The notes under the pieces were generated by a model. It was given only the letters and a program-made list of their open reading frames with translations, had not been told where the DNA came from and ran no database searches. Positions 24,831 through 36,467 of a stretch of 64,000 nucleotides of DNA are shown one piece after another; the first letter of the stretch is position 1, and the number at the start of each line of letters is the position of its first letter. The position numbers were made by a program, and so were the translations under genes. The stretch is from an uncultured Pelagibacteraceae bacterium (lineage in GTDB: Bacteria > Pseudomonadota > Alphaproteobacteria > Pelagibacterales > Pelagibacteraceae), in NCBI GenBank assembly GCA_902632445.1, contig CACPCL010000003.1, forward strand, positions 1-64,000, given 5' to 3'.

Positions 24831-25547
24831 TTACAAATTAGCTAAAAAATGGCTAATTTGAAGGGTTTTTTTATCAATTTTGCCTGTAACTTTCGTTGGG
24901 TTATATCTTTGTTGAAATGCTTTGATCACTAATCTGTCGTTTTTACCGTTTTTTTTGTTGATTTGAAAATATCGATATCCAATTTTAAATAAATTTCTAA
25001 AAAACATTTTTCTGTGATTTTTATTATTTTCAAAAAAAAATTTTTTCAAATTTGAAGTATACCAATATCCTAAATTGAATTTACTGAGTTTTTGCCAAGG
25101 AAATTTTTCTCCAGGATCAATTTTTCTTAATGGAGAAATATCGGAGTGACCTAAAAAATTCTCTCTTTTTATTTTATATTTTTTTTTAATAACAATGCTT
25201 AAATTAATTAAACTCTTGATTTGTAAATAAGAGAAACTCTCATATCCATTTTTATGACCCTTGTTTTCAAGCTCAATTCCTATGGAGGAACTATTTAAAT
25301 TAACATATCTCTTCCATTTGGATTTACCTGCATGCCACGCAGTTTTATTTACTTCCGCCATTTGGGTGACAGCTCCTTTTTTATTAATTAAAAAATGACA
25401 GCTAACTTTAGATTTAGGGTTTTTTAGTCTTTTTAAAGATTCAATTTCTGATTGCATTCCTGTATAGTGTATTACCACAAATTTTATTTTAGATTTTAAA
25501 CGCTTTTTTGAGGAAACATTAGGTGATAAATCCATTATTATTTTCAT
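24831..25547 (-). CDS. N-acetylmuramoyl-L-alanine amidase, amidase_2 family (AmiD/AmpD-like)
   Basis: FVVIHYTGMQS, VSCHFLINKKGAVTQMAEVNKTAWHAGKS, SIGIELENKGH, GHSDISPLRKIDPGEKFPW; C-terminal peptidoglycan-binding-like tail. Confidence 0.92.
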   Translation of the reverse strand: MKIIMDLSPNVSSKKRLKSKIKFVVIHYTGMQSEIESLKRLKNPKSKVSCHFLINKKGAVTQMAEVNKTAWHAGKSKWKRYVNLNSSSIGIELENKGHKNGYESFSYLQIKSLINLSIVIKKKYKIKRENFLGHSDISPLRKIDPGEKFPWQKLSKFNLGYWYTSNLKKFFFENNKNHRKMFFRNLFKIGYRYFQINKKNGKNDRLVIKAFQQRYNPTKVTGKIDKKTLQISHFLANL

Positions 25548-25581
25548 AAGTTCCCCATTTTTACCAAAAATGTGACAAATA

Positions 25582-25610
25582 TTGAACTTTTTATAGTTAA
25601 TTTATGTATA
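25582..25610 (+). promoter_or_regulatory. Predicted promoter upstream of mlaA
   Basis: TTGAAC, 17-nt spacer, TGTATA, 37 bp upstream of the mlaA ATG. Confidence 0.35.
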
Positions 25611-25646
25611 GTATAAATATTAAAATTATATATATAGCATAATATA

Positions 25647-26390
25647 ATGTATTCAAAAAAAATTACATCTTTACTAACTTCAATTGCAATTTTTTCTCTT
25701 TTAATGAACTCTGGAATAAAGGCTGCTGACGAGTGCTTTGAGGGATTAAGTAGGTCTATTTTCAAGTTTAACATGGCATTTGATAACGCTATTTTAGAAC
25801 CGATTGCAAAAGGTTATAGTAAACTTCCAGATCCTATTAAAGATGGCACAAGTAATTTTACTTCTAATATTGCAACATTACTATCAATTCCAAATTCTCT
25901 TTTACAAGGAGATATTAGTGGAGTAGGAAATGCTACAGGAAGTTTTTTAATAAACACATCAGTAGGTATACTTGGAATATTTAACCCTGCAGAAAAAATG
26001 GGTTTAAAACCACATAAAGAAGATGTTGGTCAAACTTTGGGGTCATATGGTATTGGACCTGGATGTTATTTAGTGATTCCAGTTTTAGGTCCTTCTACAG
26101 CTCGTGATGCCATTGGTTTAATTGCTGATAGCTATATAGATCCTTTTGCTCATATAACTATTAGAGAAAAAGAATTATTTGGTATTTCCGGTAATGATAT
26201 TGATTACTATTCGGTAAGAGGGACAACCGCAGTAAACTTTAGATCTGAAAATATAACAAATTTTAATAGTATAGAAAAAAACTCAATAGATTTATATTCC
26301 TCATTTAAAAGTATTTACCTTCAGGATAGAGAAAATAAAATTAGGAACTCATCTGATACCCAAGACGATTGGGGAAGTTTAGATAACTAA
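25647..26390 (+). CDS. mlaA: MlaA/VacJ family phospholipid-transport protein
   Basis: NMAFDNAILEPIAKGYSKLPDPIKDGTSNFTSNIATLLSIPNSLLQGD, EDVGQTLGSYGIGPGCYLVIPVLGPSTARD. Confidence 0.93.
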   Translation: MYSKKITSLLTSIAIFSLLMNSGIKAADECFEGLSRSIFKFNMAFDNAILEPIAKGYSKLPDPIKDGTSNFTSNIATLLSIPNSLLQGDISGVGNATGSFLINTSVGILGIFNPAEKMGLKPHKEDVGQTLGSYGIGPGCYLVIPVLGPSTARDAIGLIADSYIDPFAHITIREKELFGISGNDIDYYSVRGTTAVNFRSENITNFNSIEKNSIDLYSSFKSIYLQDRENKIRNSSDTQDDWGSLDN

Positions 26391-26401
26391 AATTTTTATA
26401 A

Positions 26402-26998
26402 ATGAAAAAAATTAGTATTTTTCTCATAACTTTTATATTAATTTTCAATACGAAATTACAGGCTTATAGTTCAGATCCAAAAACATTTATAGAGGAATTA
26501 GTTAATGAAGCTATACTGAAACTTTCTGATAAAAATCTTAACAATGAGGAAAAAGCAGAATTTATAGAAAAGGTTGCATTGGAGAACGTAGATATAAAAG
26601 CTCTAGGTTTGTACACACTAGGTGAATTAAGGAAATCATCAGAAAAAAGTGATTTATTTAAATATCAAACAACATTTCAAAAATACTTTTTGAAAAGTTT
26701 AACTTCAAGGTTAACTGACTATTCAACTAGTAAATTTGAAGTTGTGGAGGCAGATAAAAAAAGTTCAAATTACACTATAGTAAAATCAAAGATAATTCCT
26801 ACTGATGGATCACCAGAAATTAAAATTGATTGGAGAATTTATACAAAAAATCCTGAAAAACCATTGATCAGAGATCTAATTGTTGAGGGATTAAGTTTAG
26901 CAAGAACACAAAAAGAAGAATTCGCATCAATTTTAAGTTCAAACAATAATGATATTAATATCTTAATTGACAAGTTAGAAGAGTTTTTAAAAAACTAA
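26402..26998 (+). CDS. mlaC: MlaC/Ttg2D family periplasmic phospholipid-binding protein
   Basis: Signal peptide; KYFLKSLTSRLTDYS, IDWRIYTKNPEKPLIRDLIVEGLSLARTQKEEFASIL; adjacent to mlaA. Confidence 0.88.
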   Translation: MKKISIFLITFILIFNTKLQAYSSDPKTFIEELVNEAILKLSDKNLNNEEKAEFIEKVALENVDIKALGLYTLGELRKSSEKSDLFKYQTTFQKYFLKSLTSRLTDYSTSKFEVVEADKKSSNYTIVKSKIIPTDGSPEIKIDWRIYTKNPEKPLIRDLIVEGLSLARTQKEEFASILSSNNNDINILIDKLEEFLKN

Positions 26999-27004
26999 TT
27001 ATTT

Positions 27005-27081
27005 TGGTGGGCCCGCCAGGACTCGAACCTGGGACCAATACATTATGAGTGTACTGCTCTAACCAACTGAGCTACAGGCCC
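27005..27081 (-). tRNA. tRNA-Ile2 (anticodon CAU, predicted lysidine-modified)
   Basis: Reverse complement GGGCCTGTAGCTCAGTTGGTTAGAGCAGTACACTCATAATGTATTGGTCCCAGGTTCGAGTCCTGGCGGGCCCACCA folds as a cloverleaf; loop CTCATAA and following TGGTC resemble tRNA-Ile2 rather than tRNA-Met; CCA encoded. Confidence 0.92.
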
Positions 27082-27108
27082 AAATTAATTCTTTTATATC
27101 ACAGTTTG

Positions 27109-28977
27109 TTATTTTTCTAAGAAACTTTTTAGTTGTTTTGATCTACTAGGGTGCTTTAATTTTCTTAAAGCTTTAGCCTCGATCTGCCTAATTCTCTCAC
27201 GAGTGACAGAAAATTGAAGTCCTACTTCTTCCAATGTATGATCAGTATTCATTCCAATTCCAAAACGCATTCTTAGCACTCTTTCTTCACGAGGTGTCAG
27301 TGATGCTAAAATTTTAGTCGTTGACTCACTTAAATTTGATTGAATTGCTGTATCTAAAGGTTGAAGTGCATTTTTGTCTTCAATAAAGTCTCCCAAACTA
27401 CTATCCTCCTCATCTCCCACTGGTGTTTCAAGTGAAACAGGCTCTTTAGCAATTTTTAAAACTTTTCTGACTTTTTCTAAAGGCATTGCTAATTTTTTTG
27501 CCAATTCTTCAGGAGTGGGCTCTCTACCAAATTCACTCATAATTTGTCTTTGTGTTCTAACGATCTTATTAATTGTTTCAATCATATGAACTGGAATTCT
27601 TATAGTTCGAGCTTGGTCAGCTATCGATCTTGTTATAGCCTGTCTAATCCACCAAGTGGCATAAGTTGAAAATTTATAACCACGTCTGTATTCAAATTTA
27701 TCAACTGCTTTCATCAAGCCGATGTTTCCTTCTTGAATAAGATCTAAAAATTGTAAACCTCTATTAGTATATTTTTTTGCTATAGAAATAACCAACCTAA
27801 GGTTGGCTTCTACCATTTCTTTTTTAGCAATTCTTGATTCTCTTTCACCTTTTTGAATTCTACTTACAAGTTTTTTAAATTCACCAACTGATAAACCAAT
27901 TTTTTTACTAAATTCAACCAGCCTATCTTTTATTTCTGAGAAATCTTTTTTGTATTTTTTAAAAAAAGATTTCCATGTTGCGTTTTCTTTTAAGAATGTT
28001 TCAAATTTAGGATTAATTTCATTTCCTACATAATATTTAAGAAATTCTTCTCGTGAAATTTTATTATCCATAGCTAGACGTAAAAGAACTCCCTCGAGTG
28101 AAACTATTTTTTTATTTTCTTTATAGTGTGACTGAACTAATTCTTCTACTACGTGAGGTGCCAATTGAAGATTTTTAAAATTATCGACTAATATTTCCTG
28201 AATTTTTTTAAAATTTTTATTTTTTGATACTGAAAGTTCTTTTGAGTTTAGCATACACTCCAATTTTTCAACCTGATACTTTTGTAGTTTAGAATAATTT
28301 TTACTTAAAGATTCTAATATATTAATTATTTTTGGTTTTATTTCTTCTTCCATCTTTGCCAATGAAACGTTAAATTCATCGTCATCATTTGTGGAGCTCT
28401 CCTCTCCTTTTTTATCTTCAGATTTTTCATCTTCTTTATCTTTTTTTAGTTTTATTTTTTTACTTACCTTTAATTCATCCTCGTCTTCTGAAGCCTCAAA
28501 GTCCTCATATGTTGAGTCTATATCAATAATATCTCTGACTAAAAGTTGTTGATTTTCGATTTGTTCTTTCCATTCATTAATTTTTTTACCTACAATTGGG
28601 CTCTGGGTTAAAGCATTTATCATTACATCTTTTCCTGCTTCAATTCTCTTTGCGATAGCTATTTCTCCTTCTCTAGATAAAAGTTCAACTCCTCCCATCT
28701 CTCTTAAGTACATTCTTATTGGATCATCACTTTTATCTGACGTTTTTTCTTCAGCAGCGCTGGTTGTCTCTTTCTTTTTATTTGATTGATATTGTGATTT
28801 TTTTTCTACTAAAGTTATTTTTTCATCGACTAAAATTAAAAATGCTTTTTCAATATTTTCGTTTGTGCTGTTTCTTTTCCCTAGTGATTTTCCCAGTTCA
28901 TCATAGGTTATGAATCCTCTATGCTTTCCTTTACCAAGAAGTCTTTCGAATGATTTTGTAATTAGTTTTTCAGCCAT
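27109..28977 (-). CDS. rpoD: RNA polymerase primary sigma factor RpoD
   Basis: [93 protein letters not shown]. Confidence 0.98.
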   Translation of the reverse strand: MAEKLITKSFERLLGKGKHRGFITYDELGKSLGKRNSTNENIEKAFLILVDEKITLVEKKSQYQSNKKKETTSAAEEKTSDKSDDPIRMYLREMGGVELLSREGEIAIAKRIEAGKDVMINALTQSPIVGKKINEWKEQIENQQLLVRDIIDIDSTYEDFEASEDEDELKVSKKIKLKKDKEDEKSEDKKGEESSTNDDDEFNVSLAKMEEEIKPKIINILESLSKNYSKLQKYQVEKLECMLNSKELSVSKNKNFKKIQEILVDNFKNLQLAPHVVEELVQSHYKENKKIVSLEGVLLRLAMDNKISREEFLKYYVGNEINPKFETFLKENATWKSFFKKYKKDFSEIKDRLVEFSKKIGLSVGEFKKLVSRIQKGERESRIAKKEMVEANLRLVISIAKKYTNRGLQFLDLIQEGNIGLMKAVDKFEYRRGYKFSTYATWWIRQAITRSIADQARTIRIPVHMIETINKIVRTQRQIMSEFGREPTPEELAKKLAMPLEKVRKVLKIAKEPVSLETPVGDEEDSSLGDFIEDKNALQPLDTAIQSNLSESTTKILASLTPREERVLRMRFGIGMNTDHTLEEVGLQFSVTRERIRQIEAKALRKLKHPSRSKQLKSFLEK

Positions 28978-29029
28978 AATTGAATAGTCAAATATATATA
29001 ATCACTGAAGAAAAAAAATCTATATTTAA

Positions 29030-30817
29030 TTATTCCCCATTTAATTGGCTTTTAAGCTTAATTAATTCGGAGTATGAGCTTTCATCTAAGTTGTTGATTA
29101 GTTTTTGTTCGAGAGATTCTATTTTTTTTAAATTACTTTGGTCCTTGTGGTCATGAATAAGTTCTTCTAGTAGTTCTAAAACATCTTTATTTGTTTTAGT
29201 TTTAGTTATAATTCGAATATTTGAATTTTCGTTTATTTCCTTTATTAATTTATTAAAATCAGAATTTATTTTAGAATTAATATTTTCTTTATCTTTACCT
29301 TCAGATAAATTGTTTATAATTAAGTTCTTTAAACTTTCATTTATTTCATCAATAAAGTGTAACTTTAATAATTCTTCTAATTTTTTTGATGCTATCTCAA
29401 AATAATTTAAAATTATAAACAGAATAGAATATTCAATTATTTGAATTTTTGATAAATCCTTTCTTTTTTGATGTAAAATTTTTGTTTCCTTAAGAATTTT
29501 ATAATCTTTTTTCTTTTTGAATGGGAAATTGTTATAATTTTGTTTTGAAGTTTGAATAGGCGTTAATTTTTTTATTTTTTCAAGAAAATCCTCTAACACA
29601 TATTTTTTTAAAATTTCGTCTTGTATTGAATAGGCAATTTTTTTTATTTCTTTTTCAAATTTTGAAATCTCATAAGGATTATTTTGATCTATCTTACTTA
29701 GATGATGGTTCCAAATAAAAGATTGAATTATTTCTTTTTCTTTTAACAAATTTATTAACGCGTCTTTCCCTTTTTGCTTGATGTAATCATCCGGATCTTT
29801 TCCACCAGGCATTATAGAAAAATAAATTTTATTTTTTTCATTTATTAATGGGAATAGTTTTTCAGCAATTCTCAAAGCAGCTTTTTGCCCACTGTCATCT
29901 CCGTCTAAACAAATAACGGGATTGGAAAAAAACTTCCATATTAAACTAATTTGTCTCTCCGTCAGAGCAGTTCCTGAATTTGCAATTACATTTTTAATAC
30001 CTGATGAGTAAACGCTAACAACATCCATATATCCCTCTACAATTAAAACCTCATCCGTCTCTGATCTTAAGTCTTTAGCTTTATCTAAGTTAAAAATCAT
30101 ATTTCCTTTTTTATAAAATTCTGTTTCTGGTGAATTGATATATTTAGCTAGTTTACCTTCACGAATAATTCTTCCTCCAAAAGCAACTGGGTCTCCTGTA
30201 ATATTGTTTACAGGAAATATTACTCTAGAATTAAATCTATCTATAAACTTTCCAGTTTTATCGCTTTTATAATATAGGCCCGTTAAATTAATATCTTCCT
30301 CAGAGTATTTATTTTTCAATTCGTCATAAAAGTTGTTTTGCCAAGGCACATAACCTAATTTAAACTCCTCTATAATTTTTTTCTGTAATCCTCTTTTAAT
30401 AAGATATTCTATTGCTTCTTTATTATCTGAATTAAATAATTGCTGATGATAATAATTGGAATAATCTTTAAAAATATTTTTATAAGTTTGGAATCTCAAA
30501 TCTTTTTTTTGATCAAAATTAGAAAACCTATATGGTTGCATCCCTGCTTCAGCTGCCAAAGATCTTACAGCTTCTCCAAATCCAATTGATTTTGTTTTCA
30601 TTAAAAAGTCAAAAATATTTCCATGCTCACCACTGCTAAAACAATGGTAAAATTCTTTTTCATCGTTTACAGTAAAGGACGGACTTTTTTCATTCTTAAA
30701 AGGCGAAAGGCCAATAAACTCTTTTCCTCTTTTTTTTAATTGAACTGTTTTTCCTACAACTTGAGATACTTTTAATCTTAATTTAATTTCATCAAGATAT
30801 TCTTTTGGATACTTCAT
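29030..30817 (-). CDS. dnaG: DNA primase DnaG (zinc motif partly divergent: FYHCFSSGEHG)
   Basis: GLSPFKNEKSPSFTVNDEKEFYHCFSSGEHGNIFDFLM, VIFPVNNITGDPVAFGGRII, VEGYMDVV, LDGDDSGQKAALR. Confidence 0.96.
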   Translation of the reverse strand: MKYPKEYLDEIKLRLKVSQVVGKTVQLKKRGKEFIGLSPFKNEKSPSFTVNDEKEFYHCFSSGEHGNIFDFLMKTKSIGFGEAVRSLAAEAGMQPYRFSNFDQKKDLRFQTYKNIFKDYSNYYHQQLFNSDNKEAIEYLIKRGLQKKIIEEFKLGYVPWQNNFYDELKNKYSEEDINLTGLYYKSDKTGKFIDRFNSRVIFPVNNITGDPVAFGGRIIREGKLAKYINSPETEFYKKGNMIFNLDKAKDLRSETDEVLIVEGYMDVVSVYSSGIKNVIANSGTALTERQISLIWKFFSNPVICLDGDDSGQKAALRIAEKLFPLINEKNKIYFSIMPGGKDPDDYIKQKGKDALINLLKEKEIIQSFIWNHHLSKIDQNNPYEISKFEKEIKKIAYSIQDEILKKYVLEDFLEKIKKLTPIQTSKQNYNNFPFKKKKDYKILKETKILHQKRKDLSKIQIIEYSILFIILNYFEIASKKLEELLKLHFIDEINESLKNLIINNLSEGKDKENINSKINSDFNKLIKEINENSNIRIITKTKTNKDVLELLEELIHDHKDQSNLKKIESLEQKLINNLDESSYSELIKLKSQLNGE

Positions 30818-31273
30818 TTAGTTTAAAAGTTTTTTTATAATTAAGCTTACTTTTGAAAAATCAAGAGTGTCTGCATGTTTTGCTTTCAAAACCCCCATAA
30901 CTTTTCCCATATCTTTCATAGAAGATGCACCAGAAGATTTTATAGCTTCCTCACATATTTTTTTTGTCTCTTCTTCGCTAAGTTGTTTTGGTAAAAAAGC
31001 ACTTATGACCTCTATTTCTTTAGTTTCATTTTCTAAAAGTTCATTCCGTCCAGCCTTTTTATAGACCTCACACGACTCATTTCTCTGTTTAATCATCTTT
31101 TTTAAAATAGCGGTCAAATCGCTATCAGACATTTCCTTTCGATCTTTGGTTCGGCTTGCTATTTCAGCGTCTTTTATGGCTGATACTACTAACCTAAGAG
31201 TTGGATAAATGTTCTTGTCCTTTGCCTTGAGTGCTTCGTTAAGTTTTTGTTCAATTTGCTTTTTTAAAGACAT
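30818..31273 (-). CDS. yqeY: GatB/YqeY domain protein
   Basis: LKKQIEQKLNEALKAKDKNIYPTLRLVVSAIKDAEI, FLPKQLSEEE, MKDMGKVMGVLKAKH. Start at 31273 (MSLKKQ) preferred over the ORF-track start 31294. Confidence 0.9.
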   Translation of the reverse strand: MSLKKQIEQKLNEALKAKDKNIYPTLRLVVSAIKDAEIASRTKDRKEMSDSDLTAILKKMIKQRNESCEVYKKAGRNELLENETKEIEVISAFLPKQLSEEETKKICEEAIKSSGASSMKDMGKVMGVLKAKHADTLDFSKVSLIIKKLLN

Positions 31274-31323
31274 GATTAAAATTATTTTAATCACAATTCT
31301 TATCCAAAATAAAAAGAACTTTC

Positions 31324-31352
31324 TTGACGATTTTATTACTATTTCATATGTT
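31324..31352 (+). promoter_or_regulatory. Predicted promoter upstream of carA
   Basis: TTGACG, 17-nt spacer, TATGTT; about 49 bp before the proposed TTG start of carA. Confidence 0.4.
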
Positions 31353-31400
31353 GCGCAAAATCATGTTTATAAGTTTTTTACTTTAACTCATGAGTTGTAT

Positions 31401-32603
31401 TTGAAAACTTTTATTCAAAATATAAACTCAATTAAAAATCTTAATAAGATCGATTCCACTGCTATTTTAGTTCTTCAGAACGGTAAATTTTTTAGAGGCC
31501 TAGGATTAGGTTATCAAGGCACCGCTACAGGTGAAGTATGCTTTAATACCTCTATTACTGGATACCAAGAAATTATATCAGACCCATCGTACGCTGGACA
31601 AATTATAAATTTCACATTCCCACACGTTGGAAATGTAGGTACTAATCTGGAAGATCATGAGTCTGATAAAATCTGGACAAAGGGAGTTATTATAAACTCT
31701 GAGATAACAAGTCCTTCTAACTACAGAGCACTTAAACACCTAGATGATTGGTTAAAGAAAAATAAAATCGTTGGCATTACTGGTATCGACACAAGAAATC
31801 TTACAAATTTCATAAGAGACAAAGGAGCCCCTAAAGGAACTATATCATTCTTAAAAAATAATAAACTAAATATTAAAAAGCTTCTAAGACAAACACAAAA
31901 ATGGAGTGGACTTAAAAATTTAGATTTAGCCCAAAAAGTTTCTACTAAAAAAAATTATACTTGGAAAGGTTTAAAAACATGGAAAAAAAAAGCTGGTTTT
32001 GTAAAAAATAATAAAAAAAACTTCCACGTTGTTGCAATAGATTATGGAATAAAAAAAAACATTTTAAGATATTTTTCAGATTTTAATTGTAAAGTTACAG
32101 TAGTTTCATGCAAAACATTAGCTTCTGAAATAATTAAGTTAAAACCAAACGGAATTTTTCTATCTAATGGACCAGGTGATCCAGCTGCAACAGGTAAATA
32201 TGCAATACCAATAATAAAAGAATTAATCAAAAACAATTTGCCTATATTCGGCATTTGTTTAGGCCATCAAATTCTTGCTTTAGCTTTGGGTGCCAAAACA
32301 AAAAAAATGAGTCTTGGTCACAGAGGTGCAAATCATCCAGTCAAAAATTTAATTAATGGGAACGTAGAAATTACAAGTCAAAATCACGGGTTTGAAGTAG
32401 TGAAAAGTAGTTTAAAAAAAAACATACAAATTACTCATCAATCTCTTTTTGATAACAGTATTGAGGGAATAAAATTAAAAAATAAACCTATTTATTCTGT
32501 GCAATACCATCCTGAGTCTAACCCAGGCCCACAGGATAGTGTTTATTTATTTAAAGAATTTATAAATAGTATGAAAAAATATGCCAAAAAGAAAAGATAT
32601 TAA
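31401..32603 (+). CDS. carA: Carbamoyl-phosphate synthase small subunit (ORF open from 31209; TTG start at 31401 proposed)
   Basis: [74 protein letters not shown]. No in-frame ATG between 31209 and the conserved core other than those antisense to yqeY. Confidence 0.95.
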   Translation: MKTFIQNINSIKNLNKIDSTAILVLQNGKFFRGLGLGYQGTATGEVCFNTSITGYQEIISDPSYAGQIINFTFPHVGNVGTNLEDHESDKIWTKGVIINSEITSPSNYRALKHLDDWLKKNKIVGITGIDTRNLTNFIRDKGAPKGTISFLKNNKLNIKKLLRQTQKWSGLKNLDLAQKVSTKKNYTWKGLKTWKKKAGFVKNNKKNFHVVAIDYGIKKNILRYFSDFNCKVTVVSCKTLASEIIKLKPNGIFLSNGPGDPAATGKYAIPIIKELIKNNLPIFGICLGHQILALALGAKTKKMSLGHRGANHPVKNLINGNVEITSQNHGFEVVKSSLKKNIQITHQSLFDNSIEGIKLKNKPIYSVQYHPESNPGPQDSVYLFKEFINSMKKYAKKKRY

Positions 32604-35600
32604 AAAAATTTTAGTTGTTGGAGCTGGACCAATTATTATTGGGCAGGCTTGTGAATTTGATTATTCAGGCACTCAAGCTTGCAAAGCATTAAAAGATGAG
32701 GGATTCAAAGTAATTCTTATAAATTCAAATCCAGCTACTATCATGACGGATCCGAATGTTGCAGATAAAACTTATATTGAACCGATTACAATAGAAGTTC
32801 TTGAAAAAATTCTTATCAAAGAAAAGCCTGATGCAATTTTGCCAACTATGGGGGGTCAAACTGCATTAAATTTAGCAATGGAGGCTGAAAAAAAAGGAAT
32901 TCTTAAAAAATATAAAATTGAACTAATAGGTGCTAATTCAAAAGCAATATCCAATGCGGAAGACAGAAAAAAATTTAGAAAAAATATGATTGAAATTGGA
33001 TTAGATCTTCCTAAATCAAAAATAGTAAATAACGCTAATCAATCATCTAAAGTCTTAAAACAAATTGGATTGCCAGCAATTATTAGACCAGCTTTTACTC
33101 TTGGTGGTTTAGGTGGTGGTATCGCCAAAAATAAAAAAGATTTTTACAAGATAATAAAAAACGGTCTTCATGAGTCACCGGTTAAACAGGTATTGGTAGA
33201 AGAGTGTTTAGAGGGTTGGAAAGAATTTGAGATGGAAGTTGTAAGAGATAAAAATGATAATTGTATTATTATTTGCTCAATAGAAAATTTAGATCCTATG
33301 GGTATTCATACAGGGGACTCGGTTACTATTGCCCCAGCACTCACTTTAACTGACAAAGAGTATCAAGTTATGAGGAATGCCTCTATAGCTTGCTTAAGAA
33401 AAATTGGTGTTGAAACTGGCGGTTCAAATGTTCAATTTGCGATAAATCCGAAAAATGGAAGGATGGTAATTATTGAGATGAACCCTAGGGTTTCAAGATC
33501 ATCAGCATTAGCTTCTAAAGCTACTGGGTTTCCAATAGCAAAAGTAGCAGCGAAGTTAGCTGTAGGTTATACTTTAGACGAGTTAAAAAATGAAATTACA
33601 AAAGTAACGCCTGCATCTTTTGAGCCTACGATTGACTATGTGGTTACTAAAATACCAAGATTTACTTTTGAAAAATTCTCCTCTTCGGCTGCTGTTTTGG
33701 GTACATCAATGAAATCAGTGGGAGAGGCAATGGCAATTGGTAGAAATTTTAAAGAGTCTCTCCAAAAAGCTTTGGTATCTTTAGAGACAGGTTTCTCGGG
33801 ATTAGACCAAATATTTAATTTAAATACGAAACAAATTAGAAAAAAACTTAAAGAAAATATTCCAAATAAAATTTTACTTGTTGGAGAGGCTATAAGAAAA
33901 AAAATAAATTTAAAAGTTATAAATAAACTTTCAAAAATCGATCCTTGGTTTTTAGATCAAATAAAAGAAATTATAGATAATGAGATTAAAATAAAGAAAA
34001 AAGGTCTCCCTAAAAATTTCAATGAATTTAATTATATAAAGTCGATAGGGTTTTCTGATAAAAAATTATCTGAACTTACAAATATTTCAGAATCGTTAAT
34101 TAGAAAGAAAAGAACTGCTTTAAAAGTTTTACCAGTTTATAAAAAAGTCGATACTTGTGCTGCAGAATTTAGGTCTTTCACTCCGTATATGTATTCTACT
34201 TATCAAAGAAATTTCTCTTATAATTCAGAATGTGAAGCCGATCCGTCTAGTAAAAATAAAATTATAATACTTGGAGGAGGCCCTAATAGAATAGGCCAAG
34301 GAATAGAATTTGATTACTGCTGTTGCCAAGCTAGTTTTGCTCTTAAAGAAGCTAAATATGAAACAATCATGGTTAATTGTAATCCTGAAACCGTATCAAC
34401 AGATTATGACACGAGTGACAGATTATATTTTGAGCCCTTAATAGATGAATATGTTTTTAATATTATAAAAAGAGAGAAATCGAAAGGTAATTTAAAGGGT
34501 GTCATTACCCAATTTGGAGGACAAACTCCAATTAAACTTGCAAAATTTTTGCACGAAAACAAGCTTCCAATTTTGGGAACTCAATATTCATCAATTGATC
34601 TTGCTGAAGATAGAGATAGATTTAGAAATCTTTTAAATAAACTTAACTTAAAACAAGCTAAAAGCGGCATTGCAAGGACTTTTTCTCAAGCTATTAAAAT
34701 TGCAGATAAGATTGGTTTGCCTTTGATGGTAAGACCATCTTATGTATTAGGTGGAAGAGCAATGGAAATTGTGCATGAGAAGAGTCAACTTAAAGACTTT
34801 GTAAAAGAGGCATTTAAAGTGGCTGAAAAAAATCCAATCTTAATTGATAAGTTTATTGATAATGCAATGGAAGTTGATGTTGATGCAATTTCGGATGGTA
34901 ATAATGTTTTTGTGGCAGGTATCATGCAGCACATTGAAGAAGCAGGAATACACTCTGGTGACTCAGCATGTAGTTTGCCTCCTGTATCAATAAAACCTTT
35001 CTTAATAAAAGAAATTGAAAATCAAACAAAAAAATTGGCTTTAGCTCTTAAAGTAAAAGGCTTTATGAATGTTCAATATGCAATTAAAAGGGATGAAATT
35101 TTTGTAATTGAGGTAAATCCTAGAGCAAGTAGAACCGTTCCATTTGTTTCTAAAGCTAAAAATTTACCTCTAGCTAAGATAGCCTCTAGAGTTATGGCAG
35201 GAGAGAAATTATCTAAGTTCAACTTAAAAAGTAAAACCAAAGACATGTTTGCGGTAAAGGAATCGGTGTTTCCATTTAATAAATTTCCTAATAGCGATCT
35301 ATTACTTGGCCCAGAAATGAAATCTACAGGTGAAGTAATGGGTTTTGATAAAAATTTTGGAATGGCGTTTGCTAAAAGTCAAATTGCAGCTTCAAACTCT
35401 CTTCCTAAAAAAGGTTTGGCTTTTATCTCGTTAAAAAATAGTCATAAAGAAGAGGGTGTACAATTAGCAAAACAATTAATTAAATTAAATTTTAAGCTGT
35501 GTGGAACAGCAGGTACAGCTGATTATATAAGCCAGCATGGAATTAAGTGTAAAAAAATAAATAAAGTAAATCAGGGTTCCCCACATATAGTAGATGTTTT

Positions 35601-35805
35601 GAATGCTAAAAAAATAGCTTTGGTTATTAATACCGGAGGTGGAAATAGTGAGTCTCAGTTGAGCGATGCTGTTGCATTAAGAAGAGCCACTCTAGCTAAT
35701 AAAGTTCCTTATTGTACTAATATGTCCACGGCCAAAGTTTGTTTGGAAGGTATAAAATCTCTGAAATTAATAGATATTAATGTGACTTCTTTGCAAGATA
35801 TCTAA
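32581..35805 (+). CDS. carB: Carbamoyl-phosphate synthase large subunit
   Basis: 1074 aa; duplicated ATP-grasp halves: [28 protein letters not shown] and [41 protein letters not shown]. Confidence 0.98.
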   Translation: MPKRKDIKKILVVGAGPIIIGQACEFDYSGTQACKALKDEGFKVILINSNPATIMTDPNVADKTYIEPITIEVLEKILIKEKPDAILPTMGGQTALNLAMEAEKKGILKKYKIELIGANSKAISNAEDRKKFRKNMIEIGLDLPKSKIVNNANQSSKVLKQIGLPAIIRPAFTLGGLGGGIAKNKKDFYKIIKNGLHESPVKQVLVEECLEGWKEFEMEVVRDKNDNCIIICSIENLDPMGIHTGDSVTIAPALTLTDKEYQVMRNASIACLRKIGVETGGSNVQFAINPKNGRMVIIEMNPRVSRSSALASKATGFPIAKVAAKLAVGYTLDELKNEITKVTPASFEPTIDYVVTKIPRFTFEKFSSSAAVLGTSMKSVGEAMAIGRNFKESLQKALVSLETGFSGLDQIFNLNTKQIRKKLKENIPNKILLVGEAIRKKINLKVINKLSKIDPWFLDQIKEIIDNEIKIKKKGLPKNFNEFNYIKSIGFSDKKLSELTNISESLIRKKRTALKVLPVYKKVDTCAAEFRSFTPYMYSTYQRNFSYNSECEADPSSKNKIIILGGGPNRIGQGIEFDYCCCQASFALKEAKYETIMVNCNPETVSTDYDTSDRLYFEPLIDEYVFNIIKREKSKGNLKGVITQFGGQTPIKLAKFLHENKLPILGTQYSSIDLAEDRDRFRNLLNKLNLKQAKSGIARTFSQAIKIADKIGLPLMVRPSYVLGGRAMEIVHEKSQLKDFVKEAFKVAEKNPILIDKFIDNAMEVDVDAISDGNNVFVAGIMQHIEEAGIHSGDSACSLPPVSIKPFLIKEIENQTKKLALALKVKGFMNVQYAIKRDEIFVIEVNPRASRTVPFVSKAKNLPLAKIASRVMAGEKLSKFNLKSKTKDMFAVKESVFPFNKFPNSDLLLGPEMKSTGEVMGFDKNFGMAFAKSQIAASNSLPKKGLAFISLKNSHKEEGVQLAKQLIKLNFKLCGTAGTADYISQHGIKCKKINKVNQGSPHIVDVLNAKKIALVINTGGGNSESQLSDAVALRRATLANKVPYCTNMSTAKVCLEGIKSLKLIDINVTSLQDI

Positions 35806-36467
35806 TTTTTTACTTTCCAGTCAGTCTCGAAAGTAACATAGTTTATTTGGATACATCTTCTCTCTTTTTTAATTTCTTTTTTTTCCATTCCATGCCAAGT
35901 GTTTGGTCCGCTTGTGAAGAAATATCCATAATTATGTTTGTAAGGAACTGTTTTAACTTTATTTAATTTTGCATCATAAAAATCAGTTCCTAAATTTTCT
36001 GACTCGTTATGAAGGTTCACAAAAACTATTGAAGACATTAATTTCTCTTCTATGTCACAATGAGGTTTCAGCCAAAAACCTTCTCGATCACAAATTACCT
36101 CTAGTCTTACATAAGAATTACTTAAGTCTTTTCCAATTAATGATCCAATTTTTTTATAAACTTCTGGTGATCTTAATTCTTCAATAAATTTTGTTAAGTT
36201 TGGAAATTGATTAGAATTTTTTTTAGTAACATAACATCTTAGTTTTTTTGCTTTTCCACCATCTTTAATTCCAGCTCGGAAAGCTCCTTCTCCTCCATCA
36301 AGAGCTCTTGTTCCATCATAATTTAAATTTTGTTTTCTAGGATCAGCTATCTCTGCACTACAGATCTCATCGATAGCATTCTGCGTAAGCGGCTGGTTGA
36401 TCTCGAAATGTTTAAAAGGATCGCTAAATAACTTTGTCCTTTTTTCTAATGATTTAAATAATTCCAT
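35802..36467 (-). CDS. 2-oxoglutarate/Fe(II)-dependent oxygenase
   Basis: [20 protein letters not shown] (HxD), NTWHGMEKK distal His, [10 protein letters not shown] Arg. Confidence 0.7.
   Translation of the reverse strand: MELFKSLEKRTKLFSDPFKHFEINQPLTQNAIDEICSAEIADPRKQNLNYDGTRALDGGEGAFRAGIKDGGKAKKLRCYVTKKNSNQFPNLTKFIEELRSPEVYKKIGSLIGKDLSNSYVRLEVICDREGFWLKPHCDIEEKLMSSIVFVNLHNESENLGTDFYDAKLNKVKTVPYKHNYGYFFTSGPNTWHGMEKKEIKKERRCIQINYVTFETDWKVKN

Noticed and set aside
25544-25774. 76-aa minus-strand ORF over the mlaA start
   Set aside because: Overlaps the MlaA coding region and the amiD/mlaA intergenic DNA with AT-repeat-like composition; no domain.
27005-27081. Calling the CAU tRNA an elongator or initiator tRNA-Met
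   Set aside because: Anticodon loop CTCATAA and the TGGTC variable region fit tRNA-Ile2; still worth checking by TilS identity elements.
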